Origin: Methylorubrum sp. B1-46
GTDB taxonomy: Bacteria; Pseudomonadota; Alphaproteobacteria; Rhizobiales; Beijerinckiaceae
Assembly: GCF_021117295.1 (NCBI RefSeq)
Contig: NZ_CP088247.1
Span: 4,913,001 to 4,977,000, forward strand
DNA: 64,000 nucleotides
Direction: 5' to 3'
Made by a program: the position numbers and the translations under genes. Positions within the stretch are counted from its first letter, which is position 1. Every line of letters begins with the position of its first letter. Of this stretch, positions 35,366 through 43,316 are shown in pieces. The notes under the pieces are model-generated. The model was not told the DNA's origin, did no database searches, and was given only the letters and a program-made list of their open reading frames with translations.

Positions 35366-35517
35366 CGTTCAAACCTCTCGCCGGCCGGTGCGCGCGCTGG
35401 CGCGACCCGTGCGGCTTGCCGTCTGCGTCCAGGCCGGCGCCGCCCGGTCGGTCCGGGAGCGTCGGCGCTCGAATCTTGCTCGTCCGCGTCCCGCCTCGCC
35501 CCCGCGACGGCGCGGTA

Positions 35518-36663
35518 TCACTTCTTCGTCGGGGGCAGCTCGACCGTCTCGGGCTTTACCTGCGCGCCCGGGCGGACCTTGGCGACGCCGTTGATGACCA
35601 CGAGTTCGTCGCCCTTCAGGCCGTCGCGGACCACGCGGTAGCCGTCGACGATCGGCCCGAGCTTGACGGTACGGGCCGCGACCTTGTCGCCCTCGCCGAG
35701 CACGTAGACGATGCGCTTGTCCTGGTTGGCCGAGACCGCCTCGTCGGGAATCAGGATGCCCTGGAACGGCTTGGTGGCCGGCATCGCGACGATGCCGAAC
35801 AGGCCCGGCTTGATGAACCCGTCCGGGTTCTCGACGGTGGCGCGCAGCAGCATCGTGCCGGTCTGGTAGTCGACCCGGTTGTCGACGAAGTCGAGCGTGC
35901 CCTTGCGGGTCGGCTTCTCCTCGCCGGACAGGGCGATCTGGACGGGAGCGCCCTTGCCGCGCTGCATCTGGCCCATGCCGATGCCGAGCGAGCCCTGGTA
36001 CTTCAGGAACGAGCGCTCATCGACGTTGAAGCCGAAATAGATCGGATCGAGCGAGACGATCCGGGCCAGGATCGTCTGGTCGGTGCTGACGATGTTGCCC
36101 TCGGTGACGAGGCGCTGGCTGATCCGCCCGTTGATCGGCGACTTCACTTCCGTGAAGTCGTAGTTGAGCTGGGCGTTGCGAAGCGCGGCTTCCGCGCTGT
36201 CCACGTCGGCCTGGGCGGTCTGCGAGGCCTGACGGCGCTGGTCGGTGACCTGCTCGGAGATGTTGCCGCCGCGCGAGAGAACCTGGGCGCGCTCCAGGTC
36301 GGTCTGGGTGAACGAGAGCCGCGCCTTGGCCGACGTGAGCGCGGCCTGAGCCTGCTCCAGGGCCGCCTTGTAGGGCCGGCGGTCGATGATGAAGAGCACT
36401 TCACCCTTCTTCACGTTCGCGCCGTCCTGGAACATGATCTTGTCGAGATAACCCGTCACGCGGGCGCGGACCTCGACGAATTCGATCGGGTCGAAGCGGC
36501 CGGTATATTGGTCCTGCTCGACGATCTCGCGCACCACCGGCTTGGCGACGGTTACGCCGGGCGGCGGCGCGCCCGGCATCTGCGCGCCGGCCGGCCCGGC
36601 CGCCAGCAGCGCGGAGGCAATCAGCGGTGTGGCGAGAAGAAGAGGCCTGAGGCTGCGCATCAT
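35518..36663 (-). CDS. RND efflux periplasmic adaptor (membrane fusion protein)
   Basis: A 381-residue adaptor of the AcrA/MexA type. The N-terminal signal (LRPLLLATPLIASALLAAG) is cleaved near AGAQ. The barrel-sandwich starts VDQYTGRF-like (EQDQYTGRFDPIEFVEVRAR), a coiled-coil hairpin occupies about residues 110-170 (QAALTSAKARLSFTQTDLER) and a beta-barrel follows. No lipobox is seen, so it is probably soluble or signal-anchored. It is encoded first, followed by the permease gene. Confidence 0.9.
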   Translation of the reverse strand: MMRSLRPLLLATPLIASALLAAGPAGAQMPGAPPPGVTVAKPVVREIVEQDQYTGRFDPIEFVEVRARVTGYLDKIMFQDGANVKKGEVLFIIDRRPYKAALEQAQAALTSAKARLSFTQTDLERAQVLSRGGNISEQVTDQRRQASQTAQADVDSAEAALRNAQLNYDFTEVKSPINGRISQRLVTEGNIVSTDQTILARIVSLDPIYFGFNVDERSFLKYQGSLGIGMGQMQRGKGAPVQIALSGEEKPTRKGTLDFVDNRVDYQTGTMLLRATVENPDGFIKPGLFGIVAMPATKPFQGILIPDEAVSANQDKRIVYVLGEGDKVAARTVKLGPIVDGYRVVRDGLKGDELVVINGVAKVRPGAQVKPETVELPPTKK

Positions 36664-36782
36664 TCGGTTCCCTGCATGGCGCGGCCTAGTCCCGGCAACC
36701 TAGTATGGGGCGTGCGCCCGCGCACATGGCAGCCCTCGGCGAGAGGAACGGTTAGACGCCCTGCAGCGCAGACATGCCTGAC

Positions 36783-37106
36783 CTACGCTTCGACCGGCTC
36801 GCCCGCGGCGTACCAATCCTTGAAGGCGCCTACGTAATGCTCGCTGACGTTGATCCCGGATTGCTGCGCCGCGGCGATCGCGTGGACCGAGCGGACCCCG
36901 GAGGCGCAGGAGAAGACCGGCCGGCGCCCGTCCGCCTCGATCAACGCCTTCAGCGCCGCAGGATCGAAGGTCGAGAGCGGGTGCGAGACCGAGCCGGGAA
37001 TGCGCCCGCGGGCGAATTCGTGATCCTCGCGCACGTCGATGAGCAGCAGCGAGCCGTCCGCCAAGCCCTGCTTGACCGTCTCGCGGTCGAGGTCGACCAC
37101 TTTCAT
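36783..37106 (-). CDS. Rhodanese-domain protein
   Basis: A single-domain 107-residue rhodanese. The family start LLLIDVREDHEFARGRIPGS and the active-site loop CASGVRS, with the sulfur-carrying Cys, are intact. Such proteins transfer sulfane sulfur in the cytoplasm; the acceptor is unknown. It stands between the RND adaptor gene and the glycosyltransferase gene with gaps on both sides. Confidence 0.88.
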   Translation of the reverse strand: MKVVDLDRETVKQGLADGSLLLIDVREDHEFARGRIPGSVSHPLSTFDPAALKALIEADGRRPVFSCASGVRSVHAIAAAQQSGINVSEHYVGAFKDWYAAGEPVEA

Positions 37107-37180
37107 CGCAACCGATCTTTCCGAGAGAGGAGCCGCCGAAAGAGGGCGGATCGAAACGCGTTGGGGTGTCCGAGGATGTC

Positions 37181-38542
37181 TTAAGTCCTCTCGCCCGCAC
37201 CGCGCAACATCGGCGCGGCCGCCGTCGGCAGGCTGGCGAGCGCGGCATCGACGCGCTCAAAATGCGCGGCCCAGCGCGGCGGTTCGTAGCCCGCGAGGCG
37301 TCCGACAAGCTCCGTCCTGAACCCGGAGCCCGGCTCGCTCAGGGCCTCGACGGCTCGCGTCCAGCCCGGACCGTCGAGTGGATCGAGGAGGTGGGCGAAG
37401 CGTCCGCCGATCTCCCGGTGGACCGGGATGTCGGAGGCCACGACCGGAAGGCCGCTCGCCGCCGCCTCGACCACCGGCAGACCGTATCCCTCGATGAAGG
37501 AGGGCATCAGCAGGGCGGTGGCGCCGCGCATCAGGGCCGCCAGCCCCTGCGTCGAGAGACCGACCACCTCGCTGACATGAGGGCGAATCACCGCGCAGCG
37601 GTCGAGCATGTCGGCGACGTTCTCGATCTCCCAGCCGCGCCGCCCGACCAGGACCAGCCGTGGCGTCGCCGGACCGAGACGCCCGGCGAGGTCGCGCCAG
37701 AGGTTGAGCAGCAGGAGGTGATTCTTGCGCGGCTCGATCGTGCCGCAGACGAGGAAGGTCGGCCGGGCGAGCCCCGGCCAATTCGCCTCGTCCGCGCCGT
37801 TCGAGAAGACAGGCTCGACGCCGAGGGGCGCCACGGTCACCGGCTTGGCGCCGAGGCCGCGACGGCGGGCGTAGTCCGTGAACCGGGCGCCGACGTCGCC
37901 CGAATTGACGAGCACGTGCGCGGCGTGGCGCGCGACGGTCTCCATCCGCGCGGCGTGGCGCTCCGCTTCCCCCGGCCGGCCGTATTCCGGATGCGAGATC
38001 GGGATCAGGTCGTGGACGAAGAAGACCGGCCGCACGTCGCGCCTTGTGTAGAGCCAGTCGAAGCGCTCCGGCCGGTCGAGCCGCAGATGCGAGGTGTGCA
38101 GGTAGATCGTGCCCTCGGGCAGGCGCTCGGTGCCGCCGGAGCGCAGCACCCGAAGGGCGGTCTCGGCCTGGAGGCGGCGCCGGTCGAGCCCCCCTTCCCG
38201 CTGACGCCGGCTCGCTCTCCGCGGCGGGCGGTCCTCGGCGCTGGGGGCGAGGGCGAGCGAGGCCGCCAGGCTCTGGAAGACCGGATCGACCTCGGCCGTC
38301 ACGTCCTCGATCCAGCCCTCCGCGACCGCCTCGACGATGCCGCGGGCGGCGTTCCGGTCGAGCACGCGCGGACCCAGTGCCGTCGAGACGAGCCCGAAGC
38401 GCGTCGCCTCCGTGCCTCCGGACAGGATGTGCCGCGCATAGGCGAGGTCGACCCGGTCGATGCCGGTCGGGCTGGCGTGACGGAGCCGGGTGATGAGGCG
38501 GGTCAGGTCGATGGCGAGACAGGCTTGCATGGGCCGCTGCAT
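37181..38542 (-). CDS. Glycosyltransferase family 4 protein
   Basis: A 453-residue GT-B glycosyltransferase. The N-terminal half begins CLAIDLTRLITRLRHASPTG and contains PVFFVHDLIPISHPEY. The C-terminal nucleotide-sugar domain has FLVCGTIEPRKNHLLLLNLW, the E-x7-E region FIEGYGLPVVEAAASGLPVV and SDIPVHREIGG. It probably adds a hexose to a surface polysaccharide or lipid. It follows the luxI/PAS genes on the same strand, so it may be under quorum control, but that is inference. The start at 38542 has no strong ribosome site; an ATG at 38530 is the alternative. Confidence 0.85.
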   Translation of the reverse strand: MQRPMQACLAIDLTRLITRLRHASPTGIDRVDLAYARHILSGGTEATRFGLVSTALGPRVLDRNAARGIVEAVAEGWIEDVTAEVDPVFQSLAASLALAPSAEDRPPRRASRRQREGGLDRRRLQAETALRVLRSGGTERLPEGTIYLHTSHLRLDRPERFDWLYTRRDVRPVFFVHDLIPISHPEYGRPGEAERHAARMETVARHAAHVLVNSGDVGARFTDYARRRGLGAKPVTVAPLGVEPVFSNGADEANWPGLARPTFLVCGTIEPRKNHLLLLNLWRDLAGRLGPATPRLVLVGRRGWEIENVADMLDRCAVIRPHVSEVVGLSTQGLAALMRGATALLMPSFIEGYGLPVVEAAASGLPVVASDIPVHREIGGRFAHLLDPLDGPGWTRAVEALSEPGSGFRTELVGRLAGYEPPRWAAHFERVDAALASLPTAAAPMLRGAGERT

Positions 38543-38620
38543 AGACCGGAACCCGTCACCCTGGCGACCGGCGCCGAGCGCCGATCCTTCATCTGGGGCT
38601 CCGAGATTCGGCGCCGTGCT

Positions 38621-39226
38621 TCAGTTCGCCGGCGGCTCGGTCGTGCCGCTGTGGCTCGCGATTTCGCGGGCGACCTCCAGCAGGAGGACGTCCACGAGCT
38701 GGCGCAGCCGGGGCCTGCCGCTCGCATCGATCGCCCGGCGCGCCGCGATGAGGAGTTCGGCCGCCTCGTCGATGGCCTCCGCCGCAGCCGCACGTTCCAG
38801 TTCGCGCAAGCTCCGTGTCGCGGCGCCGGGGTCGGCAAGCTCGACCAAGGTCCCCTCCCCGCGAACCGGCTGTTGCCGTGCATCGCGATGGATCCGGCCG
38901 CGGCATAGAACCTGGCGCGCGTGCCCGGACGAGGACGCGACCCACAGGTCGATGGCGACGTCGTCTTCCTGCTCGGCGGCACGGCCGACATCGCCGAGGA
39001 AGCGGGCGGCCTCCGACGCCTCGAGACCGGCCGTAGCCTGCTCGCTGCGCAGGGGGCGTCCGGAGAGGCGGGCATCGCCCGCCATCCGTTCGGCGGCTCC
39101 CGAATCGAGGAGGAAGCATCCGGTCGCCGGGTTCCATTCCCAGGCTCCGACGATCTCGGGCTTCGCCAGCGATCCGACGATCCCCGGTGCCGTTGCGCGT
39201 CGGGCGTCACTGCGTCTGCGTTTCAC
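38621..39226 (-). CDS. PAS-like domain protein downstream of the AHL synthase
   Basis: A 201-residue cytoplasmic protein. The N-terminal half looks like a PAS fold: KPEIVGAWEWNPATGCFLLD, then the sequence to VAIDLWVASSSGHARQVLC and a final strand. The C-terminal third is helical (SLRELERAAAAEAIDEAAEL) with a possible coiled coil, and has no DNA-binding or kinase motif. The GTG at 39226 is preceded by GGGGAG at 7 bases. The longer open frame upstream overlaps the AHL synthase gene and is spurious. It may be a modulator of the quorum circuit; the function is unknown. Confidence 0.6.
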   Translation of the reverse strand: MKRRRSDARRATAPGIVGSLAKPEIVGAWEWNPATGCFLLDSGAAERMAGDARLSGRPLRSEQATAGLEASEAARFLGDVGRAAEQEDDVAIDLWVASSSGHARQVLCRGRIHRDARQQPVRGEGTLVELADPGAATRSLRELERAAAAEAIDEAAELLIAARRAIDASGRPRLRQLVDVLLLEVAREIASHSGTTEPPAN

Positions 39227-39306
39227 GATACTGCTCCCCGCGCGCGATGCGTCAGGCTGAAGGTGTGCGTCCGGCGCTGCGGTCGGGCGGCGGCGCCGAG
39301 GTCGGG

Positions 39307-39330
39307 CGACGGAGGCTGGGGCCTCCGCCG
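39307..39330 (-). terminator. Hairpin between AHL synthase and PAS gene
   Basis: CGGAGGC-TGGG-GCCTCCG (39310-39327), extended by two more pairs after a mismatch, lies 10 bases after the AHL synthase stop on the minus strand. There is no T-run, so it may only attenuate or stabilise the transcript. Confidence 0.4.
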
Positions 39331-39339
39331 TTGCGTTCG

Positions 39340-39975
39340 TCAGGAGGCGAGGCGGGCGACGCTGGTGCGCGGCGGAGCCAGGACGGAGCGGATGTCGCCG
39401 CGCTTGTTCTGGAGCTGGCGCAGCGATCGGCGGTCGAAGGCCGCCTCGACCGCGACGATCTCCTCGCCCTCGATTTGGTGCGGCAGGCCGAGGGGGATGG
39501 CGCGCAGGTGCAGTTGAAGCAGGCGCAGGATCCAGCTCGTCGGCATCTCGGAGACGAAGCTGGTGATTCCCCGCGGCAGGCCCCATTCGACGATGGCCGT
39601 CATCAGGGCCAGCGCCGTCGGGTTGAGCCGCCGGCCCGAAGTCCGCGCACTCTCGGCGACGCAGATGCGGCCCCATTCGACGATGTGCGCGCCCGACGGC
39701 GCCGTTCCCTCGCAGAGCTGCGGCAGCACCATCGGAAGCAGATAAGGCCGCGTCGTCGGCAGCAGGCGCGAATAGCCGATGACGGTCTCGCTCTCGTCGA
39801 GGGCGAGCAGGTGAACGGCATGCTCGTCGTCGAACTCGTCGATCTCGCGCCGGTCGGGCCGGGCGAGGTTGGACCAGCCCAGCTCCTCGACGAAGACCCG
39901 GTGCCTCAAGTGGAAGGCTTGATCCAGAGCACCGGCATAGTCCTGCATGTTCTCAGCGGTCACGACATGGATCAT
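39340..39975 (-). CDS. Acyl-homoserine-lactone synthase (LuxI family)
   Basis: A 211-residue LuxI-type synthase that makes an N-acyl-homoserine lactone from SAM and acyl-ACP or acyl-CoA. Invariant residues are present: Arg and Phe in LRHRVFVEELGW, the acidic pair in EIDEFDDEHAVHLLAL, Arg in VIGYSRLLPTTRPYLL and the Glu-Trp-x-Arg patch VEWGRICV. Relatives in Methylobacterium make C6-C8 or unsaturated C14 signals; the acyl chain here is not decided. The start codon is two bases after a strong hairpin that contains its Shine-Dalgarno GAGG. The LuxR gene lies upstream on the same strand. Confidence 0.93.
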   Translation of the reverse strand: MIHVVTAENMQDYAGALDQAFHLRHRVFVEELGWSNLARPDRREIDEFDDEHAVHLLALDESETVIGYSRLLPTTRPYLLPMVLPQLCEGTAPSGAHIVEWGRICVAESARTSGRRLNPTALALMTAIVEWGLPRGITSFVSEMPTSWILRLLQLHLRAIPLGLPHQIEGEEIVAVEAAFDRRSLRQLQNKRGDIRSVLAPPRTSVARLAS

Positions 39976-39977
39976 CG

Positions 39978-40006
39978 GAACACCTCTTCAGAAACCTGAG
40001 GTGTTC
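39978..40006 (-). promoter_or_regulatory. Perfect 9-bp hairpin covering the AHL synthase ribosome site
   Basis: GAACACCTC and GAGGTGTTC (39978-39986 and 39998-40006) are exact inverted repeats around 11 bases. In the mRNA the 3' arm begins with GAGG, which is the Shine-Dalgarno at seven bases from the AUG, and pairs fully with CCUC of the 5' arm. A folded leader should block translation. The same palindrome could instead be a protein operator. Confidence 0.7.
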
Positions 40007-40618
40007 GTCCCAAATTCAGCCGAGTGGCGGCACTACGGGAATCCGTAGGTTTTCGTTCGATGAGGCTGCCGCGATACGGGAGGGGAAGGCGATCGTGAGC
40101 GCTTCTACCGGAAGTATATGAATTGCGCTGCCGAAGTCTCTATCTTGGATTGTATGTCGAAAACAATACACAAGATGTCGGTCGAGAGAAAAATTTGGCT
40201 CAGGCCGACCGACTCGGTCGGTGCTCGCGGGCGATCGCCCCTCGATCCGGACTGATGCAATGCACGCAGCCGCAAGTGCGGGCGGAGGATGTCTCCGGCC
40301 CGTCCTACCGGTCCGAGTATCGCATCGGGGGTGATGCGCCAGACATTCAATTTTGCATTGTCTTTTCCGAAAGCCCACGGTCGCCTGACGGATTGATGCG
40401 CCCTGCCCCGTGCGGCGCTTCGATCGTGCCGCGTCACGACTCCGCGATGTGCGTCGCGGGCTCGGCGAGCGCACGCGCTCTCAGAACAGGCGTCCGGCCG
40501 CGTCCGCGATGCGGACAGGCCCGATCATACGGTTTCCGGCTAATCCGTTCGGGTCTGCCCAATCCCCTCCGTCTCGCGATGACGGAGGAGAGATTGAAGC
40601 AATCAGCCGGAGATAGAA
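40007..40618. other. Long intergenic region between luxR and luxI
   Basis: About 610 bases without a supported gene. It holds two palindromes (40205-40221 and 40229-40240) and an AT-richer stretch at about 40120-40200 with promoter-like hexamers on the minus strand (TACAAT at 40154-40149, TATTGT at 40168-40163). The luxI promoter is presumably here, which implies a long 5' leader. Short open frames are not credible. Confidence 0.5.
40205..40221. promoter_or_regulatory. Candidate lux-box-like operator
   Basis: CCGACCGA-C-TCGGTCGG is a perfect 8-bp inverted repeat around one base. It lies about 40-60 bases upstream of promoter-like hexamers reading toward luxI. The size fits a LuxR-type dimer site, but the sequence is not a classical lux box. 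A perfect GGGCGATCGCCC lies eight bases further on. Confidence 0.4.
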
Positions 40619-41350
40619 TCAGACGATCAGGCCGCGCCGAAATCCCTCGGCCACCGCCTGGGTGCGCGAGATGCAGCCGAGTTTCATCCGGGCGGAGCGC
40701 AGATGGAAATCGACGCCATGCCGGGAGATGCCCATCAACTCGCCGATCTCCCAATCGGTCTTGCCCTCGGCGACCCATTGCAGGCTCTCGCGCTCGCGCG
40801 GGGTCAGTCCCATCCGGCGCTCGCTGGGGCCGTTGTCGATGAGCAGCGTCTGCCCGACCACGTAGGAGGCGAGCAGGGTCAGCATGCCGCGTTGCCCCGG
40901 GCTGATCTCGAGTTGCCGGCCGGCGAAGGTCAGTCCGCCGCGCTCCTCCTCGAGCGTGGCGAGCGGCACGGTGAAGCCGTCTCCGAGGCCGAACTCGCTC
41001 GCCTCGTTCATCACCTGCCGCGAACGGAGATCGAGCACGCCGGCCGGCTCAATCTCCGACCAACGGAAACCGGTCGTGCTGGTCAGCGTCGTCTGCACGA
41101 TCGGATCCGTATACATGTAGCCTTTCGAGAAGTAGAGTCGGTTCCACTCGTCGGATGTATTTTCCAATATGAGGTAATTCTTTTGCGTCCGCGCCGGCAG
41201 ACGCTTCAGCGGTATCATCGCCGAGATAACGTATTCGATTCCCAACGCGTTGAGCCGCGGCATGATCGCTCGCAGGATATCCTCACGCGAATGTGCTCGG
41301 TCGAGCGACTTCAGGATTTCCAACGTCAGGTCGAGTGATTTTCTAGACAT
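40619..41350 (-). CDS. LuxR-family autoinducer-binding regulator
   Basis: A 243-residue LuxR-type regulator. The N-terminal domain has the autoinducer-pocket pattern (aromatic/acidic residues around WNRLYFSKGYMYTDPIV and FRWSEIE, then GLGDGFTVPL with the conserved Gly). The C-terminal HTH is LTPRERESLQWVAEGKTDWE plus IGELMGISRHGVDFHLRSAR. It should bind the signal made by the LuxI protein encoded 640 bases downstream and act on promoters in this block. Confidence 0.93.
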   Translation of the reverse strand: MSRKSLDLTLEILKSLDRAHSREDILRAIMPRLNALGIEYVISAMIPLKRLPARTQKNYLILENTSDEWNRLYFSKGYMYTDPIVQTTLTSTTGFRWSEIEPAGVLDLRSRQVMNEASEFGLGDGFTVPLATLEEERGGLTFAGRQLEISPGQRGMLTLLASYVVGQTLLIDNGPSERRMGLTPRERESLQWVAEGKTDWEIGELMGISRHGVDFHLRSARMKLGCISRTQAVAEGFRRGLIV

Positions 41351-41666
41351 GGCCGTGCAAAACTATCGCTCTCCCATCACGATAAGTCGCTCGGCCGCTC
41401 TTGAGAAGGGAGACCGAAAATTTCTCTCAGGTTGCCTCTCTGCGGTCCTTACGAGTGGCTCGGCACAGAAAATACGCTGCAACGCCTTGTCTGCTGTCAT
41501 GCTTGATGCAGTGCGGTGAAACAATGCGCCTGCTCAAATTTCGGGGAAAGGGGCGTCTTCATGCACATCATCCGCCCGGCGAGGCGCACGGGGGCGTCCG
41601 CGGCGTGCGGTGGGGGTTGCGCTGCCGGAAGCGGACCGCTATGAGCCGCGAGCCCCGCAAGGGCAT
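41351..41666. other. Intergenic region upstream of tRNA-Pro
   Basis: No gene is supported. It must contain the luxR promoter (minus strand, just above 41350) and the tRNA-Pro promoter (plus strand). The stretch 41340-41480 is AT-richer. Nothing else was recognised. Confidence 0.4.
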
Positions 41667-41743
41667 CGGAGTGTAGCGCAGCCCGGTAGCGCACCTGTCT
41701 GGGGGACAGGGGGTCGTCGGTTCAAGTCCGGCCACTCCGACCA
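41667..41743 (+). tRNA. tRNA-Pro (anticodon GGG)
   Basis: A 77-base tRNA with acceptor arms CGGAGTG and CACTCCG, discriminator A and an encoded CCA. The D-arm region is GCGCAGCCCGGTAGCGC. The anticodon arm CTGTC-TGGGGGA-GACAG-like reads CTGTCTGGGGGACAG with GGG as anticodon, and the T-arm has GGTTCAAGTCC. It reads CCC/CCU proline codons. No integrase or duplicated 3' end was seen beside it. Confidence 0.95.
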
Positions 41744-41898
41744 TTCTTTCGCGCAGGCCTTGATCCTGCCGAAAGTCGCGGTCGCCGCCTTCTTGCCAGC
41801 TTCGTTCCTGGTCGCGCTTCGAGCCACGGAGCCGTGATCGGTCGCGCCCGGCCGTCCGCGGGGAACCGCGCAAGAGCCGGCCTTCGACTTCCCTTTGA

Positions 41899-42852
41899 TC
41901 ATGACGTTTGCGGGCTGTCGGTGTCGGGTCGGCGATCAGTGCGGCGCAGCTTCACGATCGTCTCTCGCAGCCAGCGCTGGCTCGGCACGGCGTCGTTCGA
42001 GGCGTGCCAGATCATCGAGATCGAGACGTCCGGCAGGACGATCGGCGCCGGGCTCACGGTCAGGCCCATGCTGTCGGCGAAGAAGCGGGCGAGCCGCGAA
42101 TGCATCGTGGCGATAACGGGAGCCTGCCGCACCACGAACGGCATCACCGAGAACCGCGGTGAGGTCAGCGCGATGACGCGCTTGCGGCCGATCTTGGCCA
42201 GCGCGTCGTCCACGACGCCGTGGGCGCTCTCGACGAGGCTGGTCAGCAGGTGGGGCAGCCGCACGTAGTCGTCGAGCGAGATCGGCGCGCTCACCCCGAC
42301 GAGCTCGGCGTTGAAGATGCAAAGGTAGTTTTCCTTGTTGAGGATCCGGCGCTTGTGGTGCGTCTGGCCCTGCTCGAACACGCCGATGCCGAGATCGACC
42401 CGTCCGGTATCGAGGTCGTCGAGGATGCGGTTCCGATCGACCGTGTGCAGCAGAAGCTTCACCCCCGGCGCCACCGCCTGCAGATGCGCGATCAGGGTCG
42501 GCATCAGCAGCACCTCGGTCGAGTCCGGGATGCCGAGGGTGAAGGTGAGGTCCGCTGTCGCCGGGTCGAAGGCATCCGGCGGAGCGGTGATCTCTTGGAT
42601 CTGTGCGAGCGCCGCCTGCACGGGCGCCATCAGCGCCAGGGCCCGCGGTGTCGGCCGCATGCCGTCGGGCGCCCGCGTGAGCAGCTCATCCGAGAAGGCG
42701 GTGCGCAACCGTCCCAGGGCATGGCTCATCGCCGACTGGCTGATGCCGATGCGGCCGGCCGCGCGGGTCACGCTGCGCTCGGTCAGCAGCGCGTCGAGGG
42801 CGACGAGCAGGTTCAGGTCGAGACGGGAAAGATGCACGTGATCGATGCGCAT
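41899..42852 (-). CDS. LysR-family regulator, NodD-like
   Basis: A 317-residue LysR regulator. The HTH is at residues about 10-70 (LDLNLLVALDALLTERSVTR, AAGRIGISQSAMSHALGRLR), close in style to NodD/NodD-like proteins. The effector domain contains FTLGIPDSTEVLLMPTL and VDLGIGVFEQG. It is divergent from the small secreted protein gene that starts 98 bases away, its likely target. The effector is unknown. Confidence 0.88.
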   Translation of the reverse strand: MRIDHVHLSRLDLNLLVALDALLTERSVTRAAGRIGISQSAMSHALGRLRTAFSDELLTRAPDGMRPTPRALALMAPVQAALAQIQEITAPPDAFDPATADLTFTLGIPDSTEVLLMPTLIAHLQAVAPGVKLLLHTVDRNRILDDLDTGRVDLGIGVFEQGQTHHKRRILNKENYLCIFNAELVGVSAPISLDDYVRLPHLLTSLVESAHGVVDDALAKIGRKRVIALTSPRFSVMPFVVRQAPVIATMHSRLARFFADSMGLTVSPAPIVLPDVSISMIWHASNDAVPSQRWLRETIVKLRRTDRRPDTDSPQTS

Positions 42853-42949
42853 TATGAAATCGATCCATTTGATTCATGGTATGCAACCCAGCACATACAG
42901 TCTCACGAAGCGACGGGGAGCCCGCCGCCGTAAAACGAGGCTGATCACC

Positions 42950-43201
42950 ATGTCCAAGACTGTTCTTTCGCTCACCGCCGCCGCGCTGGCCTTCACCGCG
43001 CTCGCGACGGCCTCCGCCCGCGCCGAGGAGACCGGCACGGCCCACAACGTCAAGACCGTCGGCGCGCTGACCCTGCAGACCCAGGGCCTCGCGACCAGCG
43101 ATCTCTCGGTCCACCGCCAGGGCGGCTTCGCCCTCCCCGGCTCGGTTCAGTGGATCGCCACCCCCGTCGATCAGCTCAGGACCCGGCAGGCCGCCTTCTG
43201 A
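42950..43201 (+). CDS. Small secreted hypothetical protein
   Basis: An 83-residue protein starting MSKTVLSLTAAALAFTALAT with a signal peptide cleaved around ASARAEE. The mature part of about 60 residues has no cysteines and contains VGALTLQTQGLATSDLSVHR. No family is recognised. The ATG at 42950, with an upstream CGAGG, fits; the frame is open further up but would overlap the LysR start. It is probably controlled by the divergent LysR protein. Confidence 0.6.
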   Translation: MSKTVLSLTAAALAFTALATASARAEETGTAHNVKTVGALTLQTQGLATSDLSVHRQGGFALPGSVQWIATPVDQLRTRQAAF

Positions 43202-43237
43202 GCCGGCCTCGTGAGACGCACCGACGGACCGCATGAC

Positions 43238-43263
43238 CCTCCGGCGCCACACGGCGCCGGAGG
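43238..43263. terminator. Strong bidirectional hairpin terminator
   Basis: CCTCCGGCGCC-ACAC-GGCGCCGGAGG is an 11-bp perfect stem with a four-base loop, followed on the plus strand by CATTGTTT. It sits between the small secreted protein gene and the convergent RND permease gene. Confidence 0.8.
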
Positions 43264-43316
43264 CATTGTTTGACGAGCACCGATCCTACGGGCACCGCCC
43301 GCATCCAGTCCGCCGA

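Noticed and set aside
31179..35372. Single 1397-residue protein joining the RND region and the MBL protein
   Set aside because: The upstream 1000 residues are the wrong frame of the RND gene. Only the last part from the GTG at 32051 shows a domain.
32162..35641. 1159-residue plus-strand frame opposite the RND permease
   Set aside because: Composition is dominated by Arg, Asp, His and Gln, typical of antisense frames in high-GC DNA. The minus strand has the real transporter.
40123..40842. Plus-strand frame of 239 residues between luxI and luxR
   Set aside because: It runs into the luxR gene antisense, has atypical composition and no start signal.
41667..41743. tRNA-Pro as an attachment site of an integrated element
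   Set aside because: No integrase gene and no second copy of the tRNA 3' end were seen within the window.
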